The notes: generated by a model from the sequence alone, not told the origin. 22,868 bases of DNA from Larix sibirica (GCA_004151065.3 NWUY0300020159.1:27824-50691), one strand, 5' to 3'; shown: positions 9,267 through 17,746, counted from the first letter of the stretch. Numbers and translations are program-made.

Positions 9267-9760
9267 TGTTGAACTTTCTTCAAACGCTTGGCCAAAATCT
9301 TGATTTCAACATCCAATAATTTACTTTACTCATATTAATGCATACTAACCCACTAGCATTCAAATCTGGAAATTATGAGCAAAAATACATTTAGCTAAGA
9401 CACTAAATATGCACAGCGGAAATGAACAGTAGACAACCACATTTAACCATACATTTGACACAATGATTTTCTAGGAAATGGCTCCAGGAAAAACCCCGAA
9501 GGGAAAACCTGTCAATGAGAGAAATCTTATTAAATGATCCCACAAAATTTTTCGAGTACAAACAACAGTAATTATCAGCAATAAATGCAATGTACATTCC
9601 TCAAAAATTGTGCCCATATTCTTGGAAATCATGCCACAGTCACCTGTACGGATTCCCGGGGACCTAGACAGAAATAAATTCTCGAAATTCACACCCAAAA
9701 TCTTGTTGTACAGTTTGTATCCAGTTTAATCCATGTACAATATCTGGGATGGAGGTATGT
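9267..9760 (-). repeat. Divergent partial LTR between units 1 and 2
   Basis: Starts TGTTGAACTTTCTTCAAA next to the primer site and keeps LTR landmarks such as GATTTTCTAGGAAATGG, AAAAACCCCGAAGGGAAAAC, GTCAATGAGAGAAATCTTATT, TTGTGCCCA and CTTGTTGTACAG. It is clearly further from both outer LTRs than they are from each other, and it appears to lack one copy of the internal repeat. Recognisable LTR sequence fades near 9760; about the last 400 bases (the LTR 5' portion) are missing. Confidence 0.75.
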
Positions 9761-9998
9761 TCAAGGGGAATCCTGGTTATTCTCGTTTTTGTATGTATTG
9801 AGTCAAGCTCAATTTGTTTGAGAGTGGTTAAGTAATTGTAGTGTAAATTTTATTTTCTAATTCACATTTCTACAAGCTTTTATTTATGACAGAAAGATGC
9901 TCTGAGCACATAGCTATAGAATTATATTTTGTTTTTGTAGATATAAACTGTTAATAAAGAACAAAGATGTAGATGAATAGCAGTCAAGGATAAATATN
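9761..9998. other. Unrelated filler ending at an N
   Basis: This AT-rich stretch matches neither the LTR nor the internal region of the other units. It ends at the N at 9998, right where unit 2 tail sequence (TGGAACCTCCACCTGGATC) begins. Unit 2 therefore has no visible polypurine tract or 3' LTR. I see no gene in it. Confidence 0.6.
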
Positions 9999-10420
9999 GT
10001 ACTACTGGAACCTCCACCTGGATCTGTCTCCAACCCATCACTCCATCCACTGTTGTAGTTGCTCTCTTTGAATTAGAAGGCTTCCCTGCCACTTGCATTG
10101 GAATTTGTGTTGAAGACCGATTCCTACAAAACATGCTCCGAGGAGTCTCCTCAAACTCTTGAGCATCCATCAGAGTCATCTCATACTAGCTTAGTCTCTT
10201 GATAGTACTGGAAGAACCCACACAGCCAATTGTCCATGATATTGGCACAGACCCTGAATCCAAGATCCCCTTCGACCTAACCACATGCTGTCCTAGCAAC
10301 TTGTACGATCTCCCCTATCTGATACCAACCACTGTTGCTGTGTCTAGGGTAGCTCCCTCTGGATATATAAGTACATGTCCATGCTAGAACACCATGCTAT
10401 ATCCCTCATCCTCCAATGTT
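9999..10420 (-). pseudogene. Unit 2 shared C-terminal tail
   Basis: The minus strand gives MTLMDAQEFEETPRSMFC then RNRSSTQIP (near 10180-10100) and TTTVDGVMGWRQIQVEVPVV up to the N at 9998. Upstream of this come GCVGSSSTI and RSKGILDSGSVP (10285-10195). This is the cleanest version of the tail common to all three units and shows that it was once a continuous frame joined to protease. It contains no integrase, RT or RNase H motif. Whether the tail has a role or is only the scar of a deletion cannot be told here. Confidence 0.7.
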
Positions 10421-10844
10421 GAAATAGAGCAAATTTACTTTCAGCTCTGTAACAAACAACACCTTAGCCACCTCTAGAGATCCTCGACTCTAACTAGAAT
10501 CTCACACATCTAACCCATTTTACTGCATGCATGGTACTAGTCCCACAACCCACATGGGAGCCTGAGTCTATCTCTAAAACACTAAGGATCACCGAACTCA
10601 TTCCTGTCATATGGTGAGATGAACCACTGCCCACAACCCATGCTCCAATGTCCTCAAACCCTGCACTACCATTGCTTGAAAGACAAGAGACCATAGAAAA
10701 TTCCTTCTCAAAATTTTTCGCAAAGTCCTCAATCTCAGTTGATGCCGCTGTCTCTATCTCATCCTTTCCCTTCTTCTTTTCGTTTGGACATTGAATTGCA
10801 TAGTGACCAGTATTGTGACAAGCAAAGCATTTCACTTTGCTCAT
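10421..10844 (-). pseudogene. Unit 2 CCHC knuckle and protease remnant
   Basis: A 116-codon open stretch (10494-10844) starts MSKVKCFACHNTGHYAIQC, an intact C..C....H....C nucleocapsid knuckle (residues 6-19). An acidic linker EIETAASTEIEDFAKNFEKE follows. Then comes the protease active-site region AWVVGSGSSHHMTGM (residues about 69-83), where the catalytic Asp of DSG is Gly. The frame then breaks in the body of the protease. From 10631 rightward this copy is nearly identical to unit 3; to the left the two differ at roughly one base in five. The protease is inactive by the lost Asp. Confidence 0.85.
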
Positions 10845-11555
10845 GTCCTTCTTCTATCACCTATCAAGCTAGGCCCACCACCTGGGCATTCCTTGGGCCT
10901 CTGCTTGCTCTTCCTTGGAAGATCAACATTCTCCTCATCATGCCCATGCCGTTGATCTGTATGGATGGAGCTGAATCTCAACTCCTACTATATGAAATTG
11001 TTCCAAAGTCTAGTTGATGTAGGCATGTTCTCTTTGGAAACAATTGCACGCACAAAGTCCTACCAAGGTTGTGAGAAACCATTCAAGGCAGTTCTCACCA
11101 ACTCTGCTTCCCCCACTATCTTTCCAATGACACCCAACTCATCACATACCTGTGAAATCCAGGTAAGGTATGATGTAACAATGTCAGTCTTGGTCATCTT
11201 TGTATCTCTAAGCTTTTTCCTCAACCATTTTCCAGTTTTGATTATCACTTTAAAATAGATTTATCAAAGCTACCCACATATCAAAGGCATTCTTTTTCTT
11301 GGTCACATGAGGCATAATGTGGTCTTTCACTGCATTGAGAAGAATACGCTTTGCCTTCACGTTCTTCCTTTGATATTCTTCCAAAAGAATATGATAATTG
11401 GGAATTGTGACTACTTCCTTGGTTATATCCCATAACCCCAATTCCTCCAAGAACAAAGTGATCCTCTCCTTTCATGGAATGAAATTCGATGCACCCACAA
11501 GCCTATCCTCATACCACAAGACAAGTGTCAAAGCCATACTCACAAACCAACCAAC
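10845..11555 (-). pseudogene. Unit 2 Copia gag remnant
   Basis: Same gag as unit 1, in pieces. MALTLALWYEDRLVGASNF begins near 11538. FIP is then followed by a TGA in place of the Trp codon seen in unit 1 (PWKER). FLEELGLWDITKEVV through MPHVTKKKNAFDMWVALINL (11456-11250) is open and ends at a stop. The frame changes near 11230, in AAAATGGTTGAGG. LRKKLRDTKMTKTDIVTSYL through ELVRTALNGFSQP continues (11248-11060). Unit 3 carries the same nonsense and frameshift changes, so both arose before the duplication. A gag protein could not be made in one piece from this copy. Confidence 0.85.
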
Positions 11556-11650
11556 ATCAAGCCCAATCTGCTAGGTGAAAAAAAACTCAACAATTCCCTT
11601 GCTTTCCTCTAGTCAAATACTGGTTATCACTATTTAAAATCAAAGCCCCA

Positions 11651-11662
11651 ACTCTAATACCA
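11651..11662 (-). promoter_or_regulatory. Unit 2 primer-binding site
   Basis: The minus strand reads TGGTATTAGAGT next to an LTR end TCAACA. It differs from the initiator tRNA-Met primer site of unit 1 by one C-to-T change. Confidence 0.85.
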
Positions 11663-11807
11663 TGTTGAGATTTCTTAAATTCAGAAACAATTTACACTTC
11701 CAANTTTATAACACTAAAATTAATGTATAGGAAAGTCACTTATGTCCTTTCTACAGGCCTAGACATCAAGCCTATGTAGAATACCTCCCAAGATATAAAA
11801 TATAACA
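11663..11807 (-). repeat. Collapsed LTR between units 2 and 3
   Basis: Bases 11663-11703 are the first 41 bases (plus-strand sense) of the LTR. The N at 11704 follows. Bases 11705-11807 then match the other end of the LTR (TTATAACACTAAAATTAATG ... TATAAAATATAACA). About 0.9 kb of LTR middle is missing exactly at the N, so the N probably stands for unresolved LTR sequence or a join between contigs. The right end TGTTATATTTTATA on the minus strand shows the original LTR 5' terminus. Confidence 0.85.
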
Positions 11808-12240
11808 CTTCATCTTAGCGAGGGAGATACTTTTGGAACCTCCATTTCAATCTATCTCCAACCCCATCACTCCATCCCCTGTGGTAGCTGCTCCCTCTGA
11901 ACTAGAGGGATTCCCTGCCACCTACACTGGAATATATGATTAATATTGGTTCCTGCAAAACATGGTCCGAGGAGTCTCATCAACCTCCTGAGTATCCAAT
12001 TCAGTCATCTCATACTAGTTGAATCTCCTAACAGTACTGGAAGAAGCCTCACAACCATCTATCACATATACGAGTACAGACCTTGAATCCAAGATCCCCT
12101 TAGACCTAACCATAGTCTATCCCAACAACTTGTGTAATCTCCCCTATTTGACACCAAGCACTCATGTTGTGTCCAAGGTATATCCCTATGGATATATAAG
12201 CACTTTTCCATGCTGGAACACCATGTTATCTCCCTCATCC
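11808..12240 (-). pseudogene. Unit 3 shared C-terminal tail
   Basis: Homologous to the tails of units 1 and 2 over its whole length, from CCTATTTGACACCAAGCACT near 12150 down to GGAACCTCCATTTCAATC near 11840, and then to the LTR end at 11807. On the minus strand the tail again follows protease and lies directly against polypurine tract and LTR. Stops and small indels are present. No integrase or RT motif is found. Confidence 0.65.
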
Positions 12241-12679
12241 TCCAAAGCTGAAATTGAGAGCAAACTAACGTTCATCTCCTCTACAAACAACACCTCCACT
12301 ACCTCTAGAGATCCTTCTGACTCTAGATGGAATCTCACACATCCAACCCCCTTCACTGCATGCATGGTGTTGACTCCACTATATCTGCATAGTAGTCTAA
12401 GTCTATCTCTAAAACACTAAGGAACATCGACCTCATTCCTATCATATGGCGAGATGAATGACTATCCACAACCCATGCTCCAATGTCCTCAAACCCTGCA
12501 CTACCATTGCTTGAAAGACAAGAGACCATAGAAAATTCCTTCTCAAAATTTTTCGCAAAGTCCTCAATCTCAGTTGATGCCGCTGTCTCTATCTCATCCT
12601 TTCCCTTCTTCTTTTCGTTTGGACATTGAATTGCATAGTGACCAGTATTGTGACAAGCAAAGCATTTCACTTTGCTCAT
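12241..12679 (-). pseudogene. Unit 3 CCHC knuckle and protease remnant
   Basis: An open stretch of 108 codons (12353-12679) begins MSKVKCFACHNTGHYAIQC with an intact CCHC knuckle and the same acidic linker as unit 2. The protease active site reads AWVVDSHSSRHMIG: the catalytic Asp is present here, but the following Gly is His and the HMT is HMI. The three units therefore carry three different damaged versions of the active site. Beyond about 12466 the sequence no longer matches unit 2 closely. Protease would mature Gag; this copy is not expected to. Confidence 0.85.
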
Positions 12680-13390
12680 GTCCTTCTTCTATCACCTATC
12701 AAGCTAGGCCCACCACCTGGGCATTCCTTGGGCCTCTGCTTGCTCTTCCTTGGAAGATCAACATTCTCCTCATCATGCCCATGCCGTTGATCTGTATGGA
12801 TGGAGCTGAATCTCAACTCCTACTATATGAAATTGTTCCAAAGTCTAGTTGATGTAGGCATGTTCTCTTTGGAAACAATTGCACGCACAAAGTCCTACCA
12901 AGGTTGTGAGAAACCATTCAAGGCAGTTCTCACCAACTCTGCTTCCCCCACTATCTTTCCAATGACACCCAACTCATCACATACCTGTGAAATCCAGGTA
13001 AGGTATGATGTAACAATGTCAGTCTTGGTCATCTTTGTATCTCTAAGCTTTTTCCTCAACCATTTTCCAGTTTTGATTATCACTTTAAAATAGATTTATC
13101 AAAGCTACCCACATATCAAAGGCATTCTTTTTCTTGGTCACATGAGGCATAATGTGGTCTTTCACTGCATTGAGAAGAATACGCTTTGCCTTCACGTTCT
13201 TCCTTTGATATTCTTCCAAAAGAATATGATAATTGGGAATTGTGACTACTTCCTTGGTTATATCCCATAACCCCAATTCCTCCAAGAACAAAGTGATTCT
13301 CTCCTTTCATGGAATGAAATTCGATGCACCCACAAGCCTATCCTCATACCACAAGGCAAGTGTCAAAGCCATACTCACAGACCAACCAAC
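12680..13390 (-). pseudogene. Unit 3 Copia gag remnant
   Basis: Nearly identical to the unit 2 gag, with the same TGA in place of the Trp in PWKER, the same stop after ALINLF and the same frameshift near 13065. Open pieces run 13291-13085 and 13083-12895. One of the five differences (13298) changes a base near this TGA in another frame only. It lies about 100 bases inside the primer site and the complete 5' LTR. Domain content is as described for unit 1, including the ELVRTALNGFSQP segment. Confidence 0.85.
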
Positions 13391-13485
13391 ATCAAGCCCA
13401 ATCTGCTAGGTGAAAAAAAACTCAACAATTCCCTTGCTTCCCTCTAGTCAAATACTGGTTATCACTATTTAAAATCAAAGCCCCA

Positions 13486-13497
13486 ACTCTAATACCA
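13486..13497 (-). promoter_or_regulatory. Unit 3 primer-binding site
   Basis: The minus strand reads TGGTATTAGAGT immediately after the right LTR, identical to unit 2. This is the primer site for the complete 5' LTR of the array. Confidence 0.88.
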
Positions 13498-14585
13498 TGT
13501 TGATATTTCTTAAATTCAGAAACAATTTACACTTCCAATAAATTGATAAACTTAGAATTAATTACACTGAAATCTAACACATTCCAAATATGCAATTTAT
13601 GAATGTAAAAACACTTAATCTAACAAACTGAAAATGCACAACGGAAACATAAACAACATACAAATATTCAACCACACTTTAAACAGTGTTTTTCTGGGTA
13701 ATTCCCTTGGAAAAACCCCGTAGGGAAAACTAGTCAATGAGAGAATTTTATTAAGCAACTCAAAGAGAAAACTCAGAATTTGACAACAATACAACTCAAC
13801 AATTAATGCACCTGTACGGTATAAAATTTTAGCAACAAATTTTGATTTTCATTCCCAATAAGCAGTACGACCTGTATGGTCTTGTACAATCTATCAACAA
13901 TAGCAAATTCCTTGATTTATATGTCTAGAAATCATGCTATTTAGCTCTTCGATTTTTGTGCTCAACTAGCTGTACGACCAGTATGATCCTGTACAGTCTA
14001 TCAACATCAACAAATTCCTCGACTTCTGTGCCCAGAAATCATGTTGTTCAACACCTCGATTTTCATGCCACCAGTATGTTGTACGACCCTTGAAAATTGT
14101 GCATTCTTTGTTAGCTGTATGGACCTCAAAATTTACGCTAGGAAATCTGTTGTACAGACCAACAATTAATGCACTATACAACCTGTCATAAATGCTGTAC
14201 TTATCTTGGGATGCATGCCCAATATCCTCTTGGGAAGTGCGCTCCCTCTCAGCTGCTCTCTTCTCCTCTTTTCTTCAGCTCTCCAAATATTCTCTCTTCA
14301 TTCACAATGTGTGTCTAAACTCTCCTAAAATTCTCTTTTTATTAATGGAGAGAATGACTTTGTCTCTTCATTTTCCAAGTGACTTTGTCTCTTCATTCTC
14401 CCCGTCAAAGGATGAGTCATATTTCACTAAATGAATTTAAAAATCATTTTCACTCATTGATTTAATAAAAAGTCACATTAACTTTATAACACTAAAGTTA
14501 ATGTCTAAAAAAGTCACTCATACCCTTTCTACATGACTAGACAACAAGCCTATGTAGAAGACCTCTCGAGCTATAAAATCTAACA
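13498..14585 (-). repeat. 5' LTR of the Copia array (1088 bp)
   Basis: On the minus strand it runs TGTTAGATTTTATAGCTCGA ... AAATATCAACA, with TGTT/AACA inverted termini, followed directly by the primer site. It pairs with 6546-7592 over its whole length. It contains an imperfect direct repeat with a period of about 107 bp (GTACGACCTGTATG at 13865, GTACGACCAGTATG at 13972). The LTR would carry the promoter and polyadenylation signal; I cannot place these exactly. Confidence 0.92.
13865..14080. repeat. Imperfect ~107-bp tandem repeat inside the LTR
   Basis: Both units carry GTACGACC.GTATG, then CTGTACA.TCTATCAACA, CAAATTCCT.GA and AGAAATCATG. The left LTR has the corresponding pair starting at 6906 and 7005. 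The duplication therefore predates the insertion and belongs to the family. Confidence 0.75.
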
Positions 14586-14590
14586 CATAA
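14586..14590. other. Right target-site duplication, CATAA
   Basis: Directly outside the right LTR end (AACA at 14582-14585). Matches the left CATGA with one transition. Confidence 0.75.
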
Positions 14591-14847
14591 TTATCCATAT
14601 TAGAATTGGTAGGTTCATCCTCCGCAGTTTGTCCTCTGCTCGCGTTCATTCTCCCAACCATAACATTGAACCTGAGTATGAGAGGAGTGAGTGTCCTCCT
14701 CTTGATATGGACCTCTTTATGAGTTAGTATGGGGGGCATGTGGCAACCCGAGCCTCGGCCACCTGCCTTGGCTCGTGGCTGCCCTCTCATCATCTGTATT
14801 GCAATTGAATTTGGGTGGAATGGATTATTATAGTTGTTCAAAAGCCT
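14586..14847 (-). pseudogene. Upstream half of the ORF split by the Copia array
   Basis: Open from just after a stop at 14848-14850; the first ATG is near 14793 (MMRGQPRAKAGGRGSG). It is basic and Gly/Arg-rich, with no domain I recognise. It reads MDNY at the insertion point and continues in frame at 6540 when the array and one target duplication are left out. A different frame of the same stretch reads NRLEAFEQL, which resembles the start of some Ty3/Gypsy gag proteins. Origin from another retroelement is possible, and so is a LINE ORF1. Confidence 0.45.
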
Positions 14848-15420
14848 CTAACCTATTTTGTTCAATTTAGTATGCAATCATAGTCATCCCATAAGTTCTC
14901 GCTATCTTGTACGAGTGCACATCTTTGGTAATGCATTATGTATCTAGTTGTACATCTTTGAAGAATGAGTGTTGTATTCCGAGTTCTTCAAATCTATGCT
15001 AGTGAAAAGGTGCTGCGAGTTCTCGATTCAAGCTGCATCTGCAATATTTGAGGACGAACACAGAGGCGGTCCAGGCATTGGTATTAATTGGAAGTCCTGG
15101 AAGTGAATTCTGTGTGGGCTAATATCGTGAACCAGTTATTGTTGTTGGCTTTGTTCATAGAATCTTCATCTCAGACTCAAGGTCATAAAGCTGAGGTTTT
15201 GAAACGCTGCTATATTTGAGCAGAGGACACTTGAGACTGCTCTGTGGATGCTTGCAAATAATGCCGATCTGGAAGGTGCCGAGGTCATTGGGAGTTACCG
15301 GAGCAAGAAAGTCTTGGCTGCGATGCTACAGTAGGTGAATGAGCAACAACTATAACGGAGATGGATGCTGACGGTTGACATTTTGATAACGTGGATGTAG
15401 AGTAACTAAAGTGTGATATT
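14848..15420. other. No recognisable gene
   Basis: This stretch is richer in GC than its surroundings and holds no long open frame. No domain, RNA gene or repeat boundary could be supported. It may be the remaining 5' part of the element or gene interrupted by the Copia array. Confidence 0.4.
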
Positions 15421-15580
15421 TTTAGCATTATTACAATGGTTGGCATTATCATTTACTTTATGAGTTTTATATGCTTTTTAAGAAACATGAGGGAAATGTG
15501 GATACACTCCTAGCATAAGAGACATTTTTATGAAAAAGGTGTGACCTCTTTTTATGCTTAAAAAATTATACATTGCTAAG

Positions 15581-15990
15581 AAGTTATAAAGTTGAACAAG
15601 TTATAAAATCATTTGGGGTGAAGTTATAAGAGTTGGGTTTATGGAGTTATAAGAAATGTTTGCTTATTTTTAAAAAGGGACTTTCAATCAAAGGCTTATA
15701 ACATGGTGATATAAGTGGTTTTGTATTTGAATATGGAAAGAAAATGGTTTAATAATGTGATAATAAGTCCTCTCATGGTTAAACATTGCAATGCAAATTG
15801 TAAAGAGGTATATATTATAAAGTGAAGTTATGGCTTTGCAAATTATAGGGAGAGAAAGGGTTTTTCTTTTGCAATTTTATAAACAATCGGTAGTTGGTTA
15901 TTTTGCTATTATATGAATGATAAGGTGTTTGATTTTGCGTAGCTATAAGGTGTATTTGGGAGTTATAAGGGATTTGATAAGGAGTTATAG
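15581..15990 (+). repeat. Cluster of AGTTATAAG-like words
   Basis: AGTTATAA(G/A) or close variants occur at 15582, 15598, 15622, 15644, 15942 (AGCTATAAGG), 15961 (AGTTATAAGG) and 15982 (GGAGTTATAGGG). Related TTATAA and ATAAG words lie between them. Spacing is irregular, so this is not a simple satellite. It may be part of a retroelement LTR or untranslated region. Confidence 0.5.
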
Positions 15991-16253
15991 GGTGTTTCTT
16001 GGCAGTTAAAAGGGGTCATCTACTTAATAAAATTACATTTTTTGTTTTCAAGTCTTAAGATCTGCCCCAAATTGAATAAGGGGTCTAGGATCTTCTGTGT
16101 GTGTGGTCTGGACACAAGCACAAGGATAAATAACTTTGGAGTTAAGTGTCTTTTGCATTATAAAGCAACCATTTTCTAAAGACATGGACATGATATCAAC
16201 TCTTGCAATAGTTTTTGTTGCTAGCTGATACTTTTGTACGAACTTATGATTAA

Positions 16254-16275
16254 GGGGGGGTTGTTAACATTATTG
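16254..16275 (+). promoter_or_regulatory. Candidate polypurine tract and LTR start
   Basis: TTAAGGGGGGG is followed at 16262 by TGTTAACATTATTGTCCC. A G-rich tract next to TGTTAAC is typical of the junction between internal region and 3' LTR in plus-strand Copia elements. No second LTR copy or matching end was found, so this is only a candidate. Confidence 0.4.
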
Positions 16276-17647
16276 TCCCTAATCATAAAGTCCTTAATAA
16301 CCTCACCGTTACTTGACGACTGAAGGTAGTTATGTCTAAACATTTATGTTTATGTGAATAATGAAGTTGTTCGGACTTATGCCCTCTTTCCACCATCTTC
16401 TCTCTTGGTATTTTTGGTTTTCTTGTTTCTTTAATGTTTACAAATTCCTGAGCATTGTTGTTGCGAATGGACATTGACGTAGTGATGCTTGCGGTGAGGG
16501 CTAACACCCAAATGCACATATTGGATTTGGTATGTGTGTGGAGGCACTTGACCAACAAGACTCCCAGTTATGGGACAACGAAATGGTTGAAGGAATGGCT
16601 CATGGAGGAAAGCATGAGCTGAGTGCACTTCAACTCCAAGATGGCTTCTAGAGTGAGAGCACCAAAGACTCCATTTTGAAATTCATGTAGGACTTAGAGA
16701 TGGAGAACAAAAATGTGGAAAGTGAGGACTTTCCTAAGCATGAGGTGATAGACATTGTGTTCTTTTGTAGATAAGTTATGGACCTACGAGACTTTGAAAT
16801 GGAACTGGAGCGATTGGTAAAGATCGGGTGACGATCGTCGAAAAAGGAAGGATTTTTGAAATATCTAAGGGAAAAAAGGATTCGTTGTGTTGACGGTGGT
16901 GGGTATTCTAACTATTGTTGGGTGCCCCCCTCTATTGGTTGATGATTCTTTGTGGAAAATCCCATTTCACAGGAGTGGGTTAGCAAGGTGGCGAGGTGCC
17001 AAGAAGAGGTGTCTTGACCAAAAACATGAAGTGGCTAAGACAAGTAGCAGACTTAGAATATTTTGAAGGAAAGAAGATGACTTGCCTTTGTCCAAGATTA
17101 TTGTAGCAACAAACTGAGTTGCGAGTGGAAGTGATAGCTTTGGCTTGAAGAGATGCATTTTTGTGCGTTTGGGCACAAAGGTTGGATTGATTACCCAACT
17201 TGTTCAAAGCATGACATGATCCGATAGGTGGAAGCATGACAGAGTTGGATACATTACAGAGTAAGTTGGAGATGCGGCCATGGACATTTTGAGTGACCTC
17301 TTGAGTGGAGGTTGAGTTGTGGCACCAGTAGCAGCAGTAGCACTAGCAACAATAGTAGAAGGCATTGACAACAACAATAGGCAACTACAATAATGAGATT
17401 TTAGAATAGTGGTTCTTAGAGCTATGAAAGTTTAAGTAGAAGAACCTACTATTGGGGTTTCCAATTGTTGTGAAGGTTGCAACATGAAATTTTGGGGTTT
17501 CCAGAAGTAGGGAAATTAGGGTTTCTAGTAGTGTGGAGATGTAGAAGTTTCAATAGCAATGAGATGCAGCTCTTGGAGAAGACAAGCTTCTGGATAGCAG
17601 ACTTGGGTTTCTATTGGAGTTGGTGTCAGGGATGGAAACAAATTCTA
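16276..17647. other. No recognisable gene
   Basis: Open frames on both strands are short (for example 16980-17237 minus, 17477-17677 plus). In several frames there are protein-like stretches interrupted by stops, which suggests an old coding relic, but I could not name a family. If 16262 is an LTR start, the first few hundred bases would be LTR. Confidence 0.35.
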
Positions 17648-17672
17648 GTGGGGGAGGATGTTGTGACCTTGG
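17648..17672 (+). promoter_or_regulatory. Candidate polypurine tract and LTR start (Gypsy-like)
   Basis: GTGGGGGAGGA is followed at 17659 by TGTTGTGACCTTGG. A purine tract ending GGGGAGGA before TGT..TGACC resembles the 3' LTR junction of many plant Ty3/Gypsy elements. No partner LTR is visible in the window. Confidence 0.45.
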
Positions 17673-17746
17673 AATGAAGGTCAAGCGCACTTCCCCCCAA
17701 CATGTGTTGAAGGCTCATGAGGACTTGATGGAGGGTAAGTGCAAAG

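Larger units (their letters stand above)
10631..11703. repeat. 1073-bp near-identical duplication, copy A
   Basis: Matches 12466-13538 at a constant offset of 1835. The first 832 bases appear identical. I find five differences, all in the last 241 bases: 11463 C/T, 11521 A/G, 11545 A/G, 11605 T/C and 11669 G/T (A/B). The left edge is abrupt (10630 C versus 12465 T, then about 80% identity). The right edge is exactly the N at 11704. Confidence 0.95.
12466..13538. repeat. 1073-bp near-identical duplication, copy B
   Basis: Partner of 10631-11703. It continues without a break into the complete right LTR, so it is the copy in its natural context. The differing bases are at 13298, 13356, 13380, 13440 and 13504. 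Confidence 0.95.
6541..14590 (-). mobile_element. Three-unit tandem array of gag/protease-only Copia LTR elements
   Basis: Outer LTRs lie at 6546-7592 (3' LTR) and 13498-14585 (5' LTR). Each is inverted-terminal TGTT...AACA or nearly so, and they are related over their whole length, by eye about 80-85%. The bases outside are CATGA (6541-6545) and CATAA (14586-14590), a 5-bp target duplication with one transition. Between the LTRs lie three internal units (about 7593-9266, 9999-11662 and 11808-13497), each with primer site, gag, CCHC knuckle, protease and a shared tail. They are separated by partial LTRs at 9267 to about 9760 and at 11663-11807. None of the units has integrase, RT or RNase H. 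Unequal recombination between LTRs is the usual route to such arrays; an assembly error is a partial alternative because N bases sit at 9998 and 11704. Confidence 0.85.

Noticed and set aside
10739-11258. Plus-strand open frames repeated at 12574-13093
   Set aside because: They are antisense shadows of the Copia gag region. Their perfect repetition reflects the DNA duplication, not conserved proteins.
6546-14585. A CRISPR array, phage or other bacterial defence system behind the repeated blocks
   Set aside because: The repeats are LTR retroelement parts with primer sites and gag motifs; there are no short regular spacers and no bacterial gene structure.
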